Part shown: positions 41,326-49,821 of the stretch, in pieces | Numbering within the stretch: position 1 is the first letter of the stretch | Layout of the letters: every line of letters begins with the position of its first letter | Assembly: GCA_002786225.1 (NCBI GenBank) | Contig: PEQN01000003.1 | Coordinates: forward strand, 1-64,000 | Reading direction: 5' to 3' | Source: Leptospira sp. | Lineage (GTDB): Bacteria; Spirochaetota; Leptospiria; Leptospirales; Leptospiraceae | Length of the DNA: 64,000 nucleotides | Notes under the pieces: model-generated | What the model saw: the letters and a program-made list of their open reading frames with translations, nothing else | Database searches by the model: none | What the model was told of the DNA's origin: nothing | Made by a program: the position numbers and the translations under genes

Positions 41326-42921
41326 TCAATCTTCCTTTTTCTGGATTCTCTCAAGTGCTTTGCCAACCATAAAATATGTTAAACCAAAAACAGCAACTAT
41401 ACTTATAATCACAAATCTCGATACCCAAACTTTGGTAATAGCATCTTCAATTGATTCACCATTTTCAATGGCAAGCATAGTCATTCTATTGATATTCATC
41501 TTATCAAGATATTCTGGAAGATTTTGAAATAAAAAAGCTATAAAAATGATAATTAGAAAATAAGGAGTTATATACTTCATAATATATTTATAAATAGATG
41601 GAATCTTAATATGGGATCCTTCATTACCATCTTTTACACCATCATCTACACCAACCTTCCATACAAAAATAGAAATCTGAATCGTTGCTAGTATATAAAT
41701 TAAGATAGTTCCTACATAAAAATCCGTGAGATCTAGTGCAGTAAAATCTTTATTAAAGTACAAGATTGGCATACAGCAAACAAAGGTAAAAAGAAATAGG
41801 ATAGTTGATGACTTCCTTTTAGATAATCCAAATCCTTCTTCCAAAAATAAAATACCAGGTTGAAGCATAGTAATGGAAGATGTTAAAGCTGCTAGAAATA
41901 AAACTAAAAACCAAATACCACCAAAAAAATTACCTGCAGGCATCATAGTAAATACAGAGGGTAGGGCAATAAAACCCATACCAAAAGTTCCATAGCTAGC
42001 AACAGATGCACCTAAAAATAAAAATGCTACTGGAATAGTGATCATTCCTCCCAAAGCAACCTCACAAAACTCATTTAGTGTTGCGGATGAAAGAGATGAA
42101 AGTACAACATCATTTTTTTTTGTAAGAAAAGATGAAAATACAAGTGCTATACCAAATCCTGTTGAAAGAGAAAAGAAAATCTGTCCAGCTGCTGCAACCC
42201 AAACTTTTGGGTTGTATAAACTTTCCCAATTTGGATTCCACATAGCTCCTAGGCCCAAATCTATCTTGTCTAGAGTCAATACTCTAACTAAAACAACAGT
42301 GGAAGCAATAAGCATTAAAGGTATAGCCAATTTGGAAAAAGCTTCCAAACCTCTTGATAATCCTCTGTATACAAGATAAAAATTCATCATAAAACAAAGT
42401 AATGTAAAATAAATAATATCGCTTAAAAATGCATCACCATTGTTAGTTGAACCAGTTAAATTTGCAAAAAATAATTTCGCATTATTTACAACTGAAGAAG
42501 TGAAGAGATGTGAATTTGGATCCAATCCTTGAGAAAGATTGATTCCTCCAGAAAAAAAATAAAATACATAAGATAAACACCAAGCTTCAATGAAGATATA
42601 ATAAACATAAATCAAAATTGGAATCATTACACCAATTGTACCAGATATTTTTAATGATTTTCCATTGAGAAACTCAGAGAAAATGGCAGGTGCTGAATGT
42701 CCTCTATATCCAGCACGTCTTCCCATAATCCATTCCGTGACACAAACAGGTATACCAAGAATTAAAAAGGAAATGATGTATGGCACCATAAATGCGCCAC
42801 CACCATTTTGCGCAGCTTGCCCAGGGAACCTTAAGAAATTACCCAATCCTATCGCTCCGCTCGCCACAGCCAGTATCAAACCTGTACGACTCGACCAGCT
42901 ATCTTTTTTATTAGAGTTCAT
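41326..42921 (-). CDS. NSS-family sodium-dependent amino acid transporter
   Basis: The 531-residue protein has about 12 hydrophobic helices in the LeuT pattern. The unwound first helix motif is [20 protein letters not shown], followed by [19 protein letters not shown] and the TM6/TM8 sodium-site regions ([31 protein letters not shown]). NSS proteins import amino acids or related compounds with sodium. A MetS-like small subunit gene follows directly, which suggests a methionine/alanine-type importer. The ATG lies in the [10 protein letters not shown]-terminus typical of prokaryotic NSS. Confidence 0.92.
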   Translation of the reverse strand: MNSNKKDSWSSRTGLILAVASGAIGLGNFLRFPGQAAQNGGGAFMVPYIISFLILGIPVCVTEWIMGRRAGYRGHSAPAIFSEFLNGKSLKISGTIGVMIPILIYVYYIFIEAWCLSYVFYFFSGGINLSQGLDPNSHLFTSSVVNNAKLFFANLTGSTNNGDAFLSDIIYFTLLCFMMNFYLVYRGLSRGLEAFSKLAIPLMLIASTVVLVRVLTLDKIDLGLGAMWNPNWESLYNPKVWVAAAGQIFFSLSTGFGIALVFSSFLTKKNDVVLSSLSSATLNEFCEVALGGMITIPVAFLFLGASVASYGTFGMGFIALPSVFTMMPAGNFFGGIWFLVLFLAALTSSITMLQPGILFLEEGFGLSKRKSSTILFLFTFVCCMPILYFNKDFTALDLTDFYVGTILIYILATIQISIFVWKVGVDDGVKDGNEGSHIKIPSIYKYIMKYITPYFLIIIFIAFLFQNLPEYLDKMNINRMTMLAIENGESIEDAITKVWVSRFVIISIVAVFGLTYFMVGKALERIQKKED

Positions 42922-42943
42922 TATAATTTAGGTGTCTGGAAAT

Positions 42944-42982
42944 AAAAAAAGCAGTCAATAAAGAAAGTCTTTTTTGACTGCT
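42944..42982 (-). terminator. Rho-independent terminator after the double-HTH gene
   Basis: On the minus strand, AGCAGTCAA (complement of 42974-42982) pairs with TTGACTGCT (complement of 42950-42958), extended by five more pairs after one mismatch to a 3-nt loop, and is followed directly by a run of seven T (complement of 42944-42950). This is the clearest intrinsic terminator in the window. It separates the regulator operon from the NSS gene. Confidence 0.85.
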
Positions 42983-43006
42983 CTTCGAAGGTTTGTTTAA
43001 GAAAAA

Positions 43007-43429
43007 TTATTCAACGTTACTTAAAAATAATTCATTTTGAGACATTTTAAAGACTTTAGAGGCAAGTTTCTTGAAAGCGTCTGGTGGTTCTAATAATCCT
43101 AACTCGACTTTTGATAAGAAGGGGGTGGAGACTTTCAATTTTTTAGCCATATCATATTGCTTGATTCCCATCTCTCGTCTTTTAGCCCACAAGCGATTGT
43201 TCAAGCCAGTTGTAAACTCAGGGTAAATTTCTTCCACTGCACCATCATTGAATAATTTTTCTATACTCGTTTTTAGGTATTTGGAACATGCAATCTTAAA
43301 CTTTTCAGTTGGTTCTTGGCTCCCAGTTTCTATTTTAGATAAATAACTTGGCGATACCCCTAAAGCACGAGCCATGTCGTATTGTTTAATTGCTCTCTTC
43401 TTTCTCAACATGTATATATGATTATTCAT
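43007..43429 (-). CDS. Double-HTH (XRE/Cro type) transcriptional regulator
   Basis: The 140-residue protein holds two HTH_3 domains in tandem, about residues 4-58 and 75-132, clearly related: IKQYDMARALGVSPSYLSKI and IKQYDMAKKLKVSTPFLSKV. Each has the usual Q-x-x-A...S-x-x-S-x-E pattern. Two domains in one chain may let one monomer bind a full operator. The longer ATG at 43444 is rejected because GAGGGTGG lies 5 nt before the ATG at 43429. It is transcribed leftward and ends at a strong terminator. Confidence 0.85.
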   Translation of the reverse strand: MNNHIYMLRKKRAIKQYDMARALGVSPSYLSKIETGSQEPTEKFKIACSKYLKTSIEKLFNDGAVEEIYPEFTTGLNNRLWAKRREMGIKQYDMAKKLKVSTPFLSKVELGLLEPPDAFKKLASKVFKMSQNELFLSNVE

Positions 43430-43434
43430 TCGGA

Positions 43435-43442
43435 CCACCCTC
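43435..43442 (-). promoter_or_regulatory. Ribosome binding site deciding the double-HTH start
   Basis: GAGGGTGG ends 5 nt upstream of the ATG at 43429. It would be coding sequence if the ATG at 43444 were used. Confidence 0.6.
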
Positions 43443-43497
43443 ATTAGTTAGAATAACAATTGTATGAATCTCTTCAATAAAAAAATTCAAAATTGTG

Positions 43498-45012
43498 TCA
43501 AATTTTTCCATTTCTGAATATTTCATTGTTTAAAACTAGTTTGTATTTCTCTCGCATAGCATCCAATTTCTTGTCAAAAATAGATTTCCTCTTAGCATTT
43601 TCCATATCTCTTAGAATGTCTAATCTTACGGAAGCATAAGGCTTAGTAATTTTTTTCTGAGGGTTACTTGGATCTGGGCTTGAGTAGGAGAACATCTTTC
43701 CCGTTTCATAATTTTCTCTCATTTCAACTTCTGATACTTCTACCTTCTCGTTAGAAATTTCTTTCATAAAAAGCGCCCATGTCAAAGAATATCTCAGGTA
43801 TTCTAAAGAGTCTTCATAAAGCTGTGTTTCAACTATGTCCTTAGATTTACTATCTTCTTGAAGATAAAGGGAAGATAAATAGATATTATAAAAGAAATTT
43901 AACATATCCCAGAGTTCTTGTTTCTCTCCATCTTCCGTACCTTTTCCAAGAACGGAACTTAGTTCCTTGAATTCTTTCTTAAAACTTCCTATTGTAATAG
44001 CAGAAGAATCAGCGAGATTAGCGAGAACACGATTATCAGGAAAATCCGCAACTGCAATTTGATCAGGTGATTGCAATTCAGGAGGACTTGGTACTTCAAT
44101 TTTGCTTTCGTTTTTAATTCTTTCTAATTCTTCTTGCCAAAGAGATGCTTTAAATTGGCGAGAAAACTGTTCTCCCATTGGTATTCCACGTTCTTCAGGC
44201 TCAGATTCCGAATAGTATTTTGCAGATTGTTTTGCATTCTCATCACTTACATTTGCTTCATATTCTTTTGCCATAGTCTCAAAATTTTTAAATGCCTTAG
44301 TCAAATAACGACCTATAGCTGCTTCATGGATTTTTCTGATTCCTAAATTTCTAACTATATAGATAACTCCACCAGCTTTCTTGAGATAAAACTTCTTATC
44401 ATCGGATTTTATGGCTTCAGAAAGAACATCTTCAAAAGGATTAGGTCCACAATTTAAACAAAAAGGTTCTATCATACCATTGATCGCCTTTCTGGTTTCA
44501 TCCTGTGTATTCTCAATTATGATTTTATTTATTTCACTTTGCGAAGAAGTTGCATTCAATTTAGCCAAGAGTTCTTGGCCTTTTTCATCTAGACTATTAT
44601 CTTGGTCTCTTAGAACTAACATCTGCATATCGATAAGTTCCATAGGAGTTTTTTTTAGCTTATTTTCTTCAAAAGATTTCTTATACAAGGAAAGAAGAAT
44701 TTGACCTTTTGTTAATCTTACTAAACTATCTAGAAATTCTTTGGAATACTTTCCTGATTTTGAAAAATCATTGTATACGATTTTCTGTAAGGCAATTTGC
44801 TCAACCAGATTAGCTTGTTTGGAGATAGAAGCATTTTCATCAGTAATTTTTAAACCACGAATTTCGTAAAAATCACGAACTTCTTTTCTTGTGACGATTC
44901 CTCCTTCAAAGGAAGCAAAAGCATCTGAATCGAAATTACAATTCAAGAGAATCATTAAGGATGAAAGGATGAATATGAATGTTAGTTTTTGTAAGGATTT
45001 CATTTGGTTCAT
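43498..45012 (-). CDS. SurA/PrsA-like N-domain lipoprotein, putative envelope chaperone
   Basis: From the ATG at 45012 the 504-residue protein has a signal peptide with lipobox ILLNC (Cys25). The mature start, FASFEGGIVTRKEVRDFYEI, resembles the N-terminal strand and helix of SurA/PrsA/PpiD chaperones. The rest is long, charged and helical; I do not see a clear parvulin catalytic domain. A role in outer-membrane protein folding is inference. The frame is open to 45114, but that part lies in the coiled-coil gene. The stop of that gene and this ATG are one base apart. Confidence 0.75.
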   Translation of the reverse strand: MNQMKSLQKLTFIFILSSLMILLNCNFDSDAFASFEGGIVTRKEVRDFYEIRGLKITDENASISKQANLVEQIALQKIVYNDFSKSGKYSKEFLDSLVRLTKGQILLSLYKKSFEENKLKKTPMELIDMQMLVLRDQDNSLDEKGQELLAKLNATSSQSEINKIIIENTQDETRKAINGMIEPFCLNCGPNPFEDVLSEAIKSDDKKFYLKKAGGVIYIVRNLGIRKIHEAAIGRYLTKAFKNFETMAKEYEANVSDENAKQSAKYYSESEPEERGIPMGEQFSRQFKASLWQEELERIKNESKIEVPSPPELQSPDQIAVADFPDNRVLANLADSSAITIGSFKKEFKELSSVLGKGTEDGEKQELWDMLNFFYNIYLSSLYLQEDSKSKDIVETQLYEDSLEYLRYSLTWALFMKEISNEKVEVSEVEMRENYETGKMFSYSSPDPSNPQKKITKPYASVRLDILRDMENAKRKSIFDKKLDAMREKYKLVLNNEIFRNGKI

Positions 45013-45013
45013 A

Positions 45014-45373
45014 TTAGTATTTGTAAACAGGTCTCTCCGGTTTTTTCTTAGTTTCTTTTTTATTATTTGTTTCGTTCTGAGTTCCAGTCTGCTCATCTCG
45101 AAAACTAGTTTCATTTTCTTGGTAAAGCTTTTGTCCTTCTTCTTTGGGACTTGAGGATGGAACTATCTTAGAAAATTGGGGCTGATCCACTTTTATATGG
45201 AAAATTTCTTCACGGTTTGTTTTCAGTTTTTGGATTTCAGTTTGAAAGGATTCTTTGAGAAAATTAGAATAATCTCTTTCTTCCGAAATGCGTTCACTTA
45301 GTTTAGAGAGTTCAATAAGATCCCTATTGATTTCTTCTAATTTCTTGAATGCATGAATTACTTTTAATTGCAA
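45014..45373 (-). CDS. Coiled-coil hypothetical protein (119 aa)
   Basis: The N-terminal 65 residues are a heptad-like, highly charged helix (FKKLEEINRDLIELSKLSERISEERD); the C-terminal half is Glu/Lys/Thr-rich and probably disordered. No signal or membrane segment is seen. The TTG start is well supported by GGAGG six bases upstream. It lies between a membrane protein and the SurA-like lipoprotein in one operon. I do not recognise the family. Confidence 0.7.
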   Translation of the reverse strand: MQLKVIHAFKKLEEINRDLIELSKLSERISEERDYSNFLKESFQTEIQKLKTNREEIFHIKVDQPQFSKIVPSSSPKEEGQKLYQENETSFRDEQTGTQNETNNKKETKKKPERPVYKY

Positions 45374-45379
45374 AACAAT

Positions 45380-45384
45380 CCTCC
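45380..45384 (-). promoter_or_regulatory. Strong ribosome binding site before a TTG start
   Basis: GGAGG lies 6 nt before TTG at 45373 and is the best single support in the window for a TTG initiation codon. Confidence 0.7.
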
Positions 45385-45392
45385 GTTCTATA

Positions 45393-46124
45393 TCATTTTT
45401 TCCCTTGGCTTTGCCTCGGCAAGGATGAAAAAAAGAGAAACAACGAAAAAATCCAAGATTGGCTCAAAAAACAAAACAAATAAAAGGCAAAATGGATTCC
45501 GAATTGCAAAGCATTTGGAGCTTGTTTATCTTTCTTCAAAAAAATGATCCATCGAAGGATAAAATACATACTCAGAATAAAAAATAAAACAAATTGGTAA
45601 TTCATGAATAAAACATGAAAGTTCATTAAATACAAGCTCAAAAGTATTGAATCTTGTTTAGATGAAAAAGGAAGAAAAGAAAAAATAAGATAACTGAAGA
45701 AAGCGAGTAAGGTAAACATAACAATTTTCAAAACCAACATAGCTCTCATTTGCAAAATATAGAATAGTGCAAGAAGACTCAAACTAATTGATTTTCCGGA
45801 AGAAAGCCATAAAGTGATAATAGAAAAAAAATACAAAGCTAAGATGAAATAACTATTGAACTTATACTTCTGAGAAATCAAAAAAGAAAGATAGGCGACT
45901 ATACCCAACGAAATGGTATTCAAAAATTCGGAAGGCATAAGTCCAGGAATAAAGAAGATAAAACCTATAGTTGTAAAAAGAAAAATGCTATCCAAAGGTA
46001 AATCTACCGTATCTGAAGGAAAATAGGCATCTAAGTCAGAAAGGTATGAAAGGGGAATTAAAAAACCCAATAAGACTAGCCAGAAAAATCTGGAAGAAAT
46101 GTCTCTAACAGAAAAAAAATGCAT
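45393..46124 (-). CDS. Polytopic membrane protein, hypothetical
   Basis: This is a very hydrophobic 243-residue protein with about seven or eight membrane helices and few charged residues; no catalytic motif is seen. The ATG at 46124 is preferred to an in-frame TTG at 46139, although neither has a clear binding site. It is the first gene of a leftward set with the coiled-coil and SurA-like genes, and divergent from a STAS gene about 40 bases away. The family is unknown to me. Confidence 0.7.
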   Translation of the reverse strand: MHFFSVRDISSRFFWLVLLGFLIPLSYLSDLDAYFPSDTVDLPLDSIFLFTTIGFIFFIPGLMPSEFLNTISLGIVAYLSFLISQKYKFNSYFILALYFFSIITLWLSSGKSISLSLLALFYILQMRAMLVLKIVMFTLLAFFSYLIFSFLPFSSKQDSILLSLYLMNFHVLFMNYQFVLFFILSMYFILRWIIFLKKDKQAPNALQFGIHFAFYLFCFLSQSWIFSLFLFFSSLPRQSQGKK

Positions 46125-46165
46125 GCAGAAATGTAGCAAATCATAATTTAGTAGAGGAACAAAGT

Positions 46166-46522
46166 ATGGGCATGGACGAATTGCAAATTGGATACGAGAA
46201 AATTGAATCTGTGATGATTTTCAAGTTCCAAGGAAACATTAACTCATTTACAAGTCAAAGATTTTTAGATGCTCTTCGAAAACCGCTCAGGCAAGGTGCT
46301 ATCATTTTAGATCTTGAAGATGTTAATTTAATTACCTCTCAAGGTATTGTTGCCTTGAAGGAATTAGCAGAATTAAGCTTTATGAACAAATCTAGGGTTT
46401 TATTATTGAATCTATCTAGCTCTGTGAAACAAGTATTCGAAATGGCAGGAATTAAAAACCTATTCCTGGTTCCCGAAAATGAAGAAATAGCTATGAAAAT
46501 AGCATCTAGACCATACAGATAG
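46166..46522 (+). CDS. STAS-domain protein (anti-sigma factor antagonist-like)
   Basis: This single STAS domain (118 aa) carries FQGNINSFTSQRFLDAL in the first half and the loop NLITSQGIVAL. In canonical members the loop reads DSSG; here the Asp is Thr57 and the candidate phosphoserine is Ser58. It may be a partner-switch component or have a different binding role. AGAGG precedes the ATG. It is 28 bases upstream of the polyprenol-kinase-like gene. Confidence 0.82.
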   Translation: MGMDELQIGYEKIESVMIFKFQGNINSFTSQRFLDALRKPLRQGAIILDLEDVNLITSQGIVALKELAELSFMNKSRVLLLNLSSSVKQVFEMAGIKNLFLVPENEEIAMKIASRPYR

Positions 46523-46550
46523 ATTTTAAAAAAAAGTAAGAGTAGGAATT

Positions 46551-47312
46551 ATGAAATCGGAAAAGAAAAATTCATTCAATTTTATTCGCAAGGCTTGGCA
46601 TTTACTAGGACTTTTTATTCCATTAGCTCTCTATCTTGATTGGTATAAGAACTCTTTCGAACTTGTTTATGCTACCCGTGCTATCATTGTAATTGTTTTA
46701 GTTGTTTGCCTAGTGCTGCTTGTGGTAACAGAAATTCTCCGATTTAAATCAGAGGCTTTTTCTAATTTCTTTTGGAAAATACTTGGTCCCTTAATGAAGG
46801 ACAGTGAAAGGCAATACATGAACGCAACTCTGCCTTATTTTACAGCGAATCTTTTTGTGATCTATCTTTTCCCTGCTGAACTTGCTGTAATGTCACTTGC
46901 TTTCTTAGTAATAGGAGATCCTTTTGCAGCTTATATTGGTGCAAATTATGGAAAGAATCGATTTTATAATGGTAAATCCTTAGAAGGAATCATAGCCTTC
47001 ATAGTTTCTGCAACTGTATTTGGGCTATTTCTAACCTGGGGATTTTCTCTCTACAATGCAAATTCTATTTATTCCATGTTTGATGAATTGGGATCTTTCC
47101 AAATTTCTTCCTTGGTCGTTTTGCTTATTGGTGCAAGCATTGCAGGAATTACGGAATTTTTTTCATCAACTACATGGAAAGGATTTCTGGATGATAATCT
47201 TTTGATTCCAGTGGTATCAAGTGTAACTATGGCTCTTGTTTCTAGTTTATTTTTTGGAAAAACATGGAATGAAATAATTTTTCCTTTTATGGATTTGCTT
47301 CAGAAACAATAA
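46551..47312 (+). CDS. Dolichol/polyprenol-kinase-like CTP-transferase family membrane protein
   Basis: The 253-residue inner-membrane protein has an N-terminal KAWHLLGLFIPLALY and about six helices. The motif LVIGDPFAAYIGANYG followed by NGKSLEGIIAF matches the CTP-dependent lipid kinase family (SEC59/DGK1) that is distantly related to CdsA. It probably phosphorylates a polyprenol or diacylglycerol. TAGGA precedes the ATG. Its last 26 nt overlap the convergent lipoprotein gene. Confidence 0.82.
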   Translation: MKSEKKNSFNFIRKAWHLLGLFIPLALYLDWYKNSFELVYATRAIIVIVLVVCLVLLVVTEILRFKSEAFSNFFWKILGPLMKDSERQYMNATLPYFTANLFVIYLFPAELAVMSLAFLVIGDPFAAYIGANYGKNRFYNGKSLEGIIAFIVSATVFGLFLTWGFSLYNANSIYSMFDELGSFQISSLVVLLIGASIAGITEFFSSTTWKGFLDDNLLIPVVSSVTMALVSSLFFGKTWNEIIFPFMDLLQKQ

Positions 47313-47838
47313 GATTGATTTGAAGAGGAACAAAGGTTTCTCTTTGATTGCAATGGAAGCCAAGTTCTAAATTCGCTGGAAAAAGCTCAAGCAAGTGGAA
47401 ATCCTCTTTCCATTTGCTCGAAGCCTTTCTTTCCTCTTCTAGAATGGATCCCAAATACTGAAAGAAGCCCATCCAATTAGTCCCAATTTCTCTTCCTTCC
47501 ATGGTCCCAATGTGACCATAGAATTTATATATTCCATAACAGGAAGATTTTGAATAAAAAGAAGCTTTTTCTTCTGCTGTAAAATTTCTATTCCAATGAA
47601 TTACAAGACCTGGCGTTTCTTTGGCGTTAAAGTATAAATAGTGAGAAAGTTCCTCCCAAGTCTTAATTTTTTTGTTGCTAGGAAGTTGGATAATATAAGC
47701 TTTCTCTTTCTGCCAAGGTTCTTTACATTCCCCCTGGCTAGTAAAAAGATCACATATTTGAATATTAGAAACTTCTAAATCTCGACTGCAAGAAATGGCG
47801 TTAGAAAGGACAATGAAAAGTAAAATTTTCTTATACAT
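47287..47838 (-). CDS. Hypothetical lipoprotein (183 aa)
   Basis: The signal peptide ends with lipobox NAISC (Cys17). The mature part is rich in aromatic residues and has several Cys (for example in IQICDLF, GECKEP, SSCYGIY, FHCNQ), suggesting disulfides in the periplasm. I do not recognise a family. The 3' end overlaps the polyprenol-kinase-like gene. It lies downstream of the DUF4416 gene on the same strand with a gap of about 30 bases. Confidence 0.75.
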   Translation of the reverse strand: MYKKILLFIVLSNAISCSRDLEVSNIQICDLFTSQGECKEPWQKEKAYIIQLPSNKKIKTWEELSHYLYFNAKETPGLVIHWNRNFTAEEKASFYSKSSCYGIYKFYGHIGTMEGREIGTNWMGFFQYLGSILEEERKASSKWKEDFHLLELFPANLELGFHCNQRETFVPLQINLIVSEANP

Positions 47839-47869
47839 AAGTTTGCAACTAGTAAGCTTATTTTAACTA

Positions 47870-48418
47870 TTATTTTTTCTTAAGATGAAATTCATGAGCA
47901 TCTCGCAAATTTGCAAAAAAATATAAGGCTTCTTTTGTATGAAAAAAAGGAGGGCTTACTTCTTGAGGAACCAGTTGCGATTTTATATATTTATAAACAA
48001 GCTCTCCATAAACTCCATGAAAAAGATACATTCTATGAAAATCATCAATAGCAGATGCTATCACGACATTATGACTTGTCATATATCCAGGAATGAGACG
48101 TATAGTTGGATCCTTTTTTCTAAGCTTTTTGGTAATAGCAAGGCATTCTTTAAACAAGGATGGCAATTCCTCACGATGGATTCGTCTAGTAAAAGATAAA
48201 ATACGTGTTAAATTACCCGAGGTGTAAAGCATTTTATCGGAATCCGGAAGAATCCATTTTGGAAGAGCCACGGATTCATACATGGATTTTGAAAAACTAT
48301 TCTCTGCAAATTCCTTTACTTGAAAAAAGACTTCCTCAGACTCATAAGATACAATTAAGAAGAAGGAGGCAGGAGTAGGCTTGGAAAGATTTTCTAATGG
48401 AACTTGAATTTTGCTCAT
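47870..48418 (-). CDS. DUF4416-family protein
   Basis: The 182-residue cytoplasmic protein fits the DUF4416 pattern: SFFLIVSYESEEVFFQV at the N-terminus, RILSFTRRIHREELPSLF, IRLIPGYMTSHNVVIASA, HRMYLFHGVYGELVYKY, and a C-terminal SPPFFHTKEALYFF. The family's role is not known. The gene lies just downstream of pmbA. Confidence 0.75.
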   Translation of the reverse strand: MSKIQVPLENLSKPTPASFFLIVSYESEEVFFQVKEFAENSFSKSMYESVALPKWILPDSDKMLYTSGNLTRILSFTRRIHREELPSLFKECLAITKKLRKKDPTIRLIPGYMTSHNVVIASAIDDFHRMYLFHGVYGELVYKYIKSQLVPQEVSPPFFHTKEALYFFANLRDAHEFHLKKK

Positions 48419-48441
48419 ATAAAATTGTAAATTTAGATTAG

Positions 48442-49821
48442 CTAAAGTGTACCAGTGATATCAATTCCTTCAATCAATAAAGAAGGTGCCCAAGTGGATT
48501 TTCCAAGAAGTTCTCTCTCTTTGGAAACTGCAGCAATTTGATTTTTTAGCACATCGTACATGTTTCCAGCAATTTGGATTTCTTTGACTGGAATTTTCTC
48601 ACCCTTATCCAAAAGAAAGCCTCCTTTTATGACACCAGAAAAATCACCTGAGGTTCCACTTGAATTACCGGAAAATCGGTTCACCCAAATTGCTTTTCCA
48701 TCGGGATGGATCATAGAATTTAAATCAGTTTCACCAGCTCCAACTTGCAATGCCTTGGGTCCGCATCCTGGTGTGGAGGCAGAACCACCAGTTGCACAAC
48801 CATTGGATTTAAGAAGACCAGCTTTCTTTGCTTCAAAGTGATTGTAAAAATAATTCTTTAAAATCCCTTGCTCAACTATACTTATCTTTTCAGTGTTCAT
48901 TCCCTCTCTATCAAACGATGTACAAGAGGCTAAACTCATATCGGTTGGATCCGAGAAAATAGTGAGTTTATCAGAAAGAACTTGCTTGTTTAATTTCCCT
49001 TCCATCTTGCTTTTCTTCTTTCGAATACTAGTCGCAGAAAGAGAAGAAAGGAAACCACCAATTAAAAAAGAAAAAATAGCATCTGGTGGTAGATAAAGAT
49101 ATCCCTTAAAGCTAGAGATGCTCTTAGCCCCCAATCCATTCATGCAATTCTTTAGAAAAATATCATACCGCTCTTCAAAATCTTTTTCAAATTCCGCTGG
49201 GGTTCTACCAAAAGCTGATTCAGAATCGAAACTAGAAATATCATCTCCATCAATTGCCATGCCCATAAAGGAGGCTGAAAGACTGGAGGATGCTTCTGAT
49301 CGAAAAATTCCCTGAGAAGTTCCTATTGCCTTAAGAGAATAGGAGAGGGAAGCGCCAGCAGAATCTAAGCTTACCTTAGGAAATCGACCCTCTCGGTAAT
49401 CTAAAATTTTCTTGGCTGTTTCTAAAATACAATTTGGATCTAAATCATACAAACTTGGATCCAATTCTTCTATCGCAGTTGTTAGCAAACTTGGCTTGGG
49501 AGCTAGTTCCAAATCTTTGTCTGGAGTGGTTTGCGCTTTTGCTAAAGCATGTGCTTCCTGGATGGAGGAAAGTAATGAAGAACCATCATTAGTAGTTACA
49601 AAGCCTTCACAACCAGATTCAATGACTCGGATCCCATAAACAGTTTCTTCATAGGTTTCAAACGATTGGATATCATTCTTCTCAATACCAACCGAACCTC
49701 CCTGTCCATAGGCTGCAAAAATTTCTACAGAATGAATCGCTGACCGTTTGGCTGATTCGATAGAAGATTGTATGGAATCAAGTATTGATTTTCTTTTTTC
49801 TTCTAATTGCTCTGGGTTCAA
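48442..49821 (-). CDS. pmbA: PmbA/TldE-type metalloprotease subunit
   Basis: TldD and PmbA (TldE) form a heterodimeric metalloprotease that degrades unfolded peptides and matures some ribosomal peptides. This 459-residue subunit has AAYGQGGSVGIEKND and the C-terminal FSGNSSGTSGDFSGVIKGG typical of the non-catalytic partner, and lacks HExxxH. The TTG start overlaps the tldD stop (TTGA), so the two are coupled. Confidence 0.9.
   Translation of the reverse strand: MNPEQLEEKRKSILDSIQSSIESAKRSAIHSVEIFAAYGQGGSVGIEKNDIQSFETYEETVYGIRVIESGCEGFVTTNDGSSLLSSIQEAHALAKAQTTPDKDLELAPKPSLLTTAIEELDPSLYDLDPNCILETAKKILDYREGRFPKVSLDSAGASLSYSLKAIGTSQGIFRSEASSSLSASFMGMAIDGDDISSFDSESAFGRTPAEFEKDFEERYDIFLKNCMNGLGAKSISSFKGYLYLPPDAIFSFLIGGFLSSLSATSIRKKKSKMEGKLNKQVLSDKLTIFSDPTDMSLASCTSFDREGMNTEKISIVEQGILKNYFYNHFEAKKAGLLKSNGCATGGSASTPGCGPKALQVGAGETDLNSMIHPDGKAIWVNRFSGNSSGTSGDFSGVIKGGFLLDKGEKIPVKEIQIAGNMYDVLKNQIAAVSKERELLGKSTWAPSLLIEGIDITGTL

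Noticed and set aside
43495..43500. TTGACA on the minus strand as a -35 box for the double-HTH gene
   Set aside because: No acceptable -10 box lies 16-18 bases downstream; the nearest candidate, TACAAT, is about 31 bases away.
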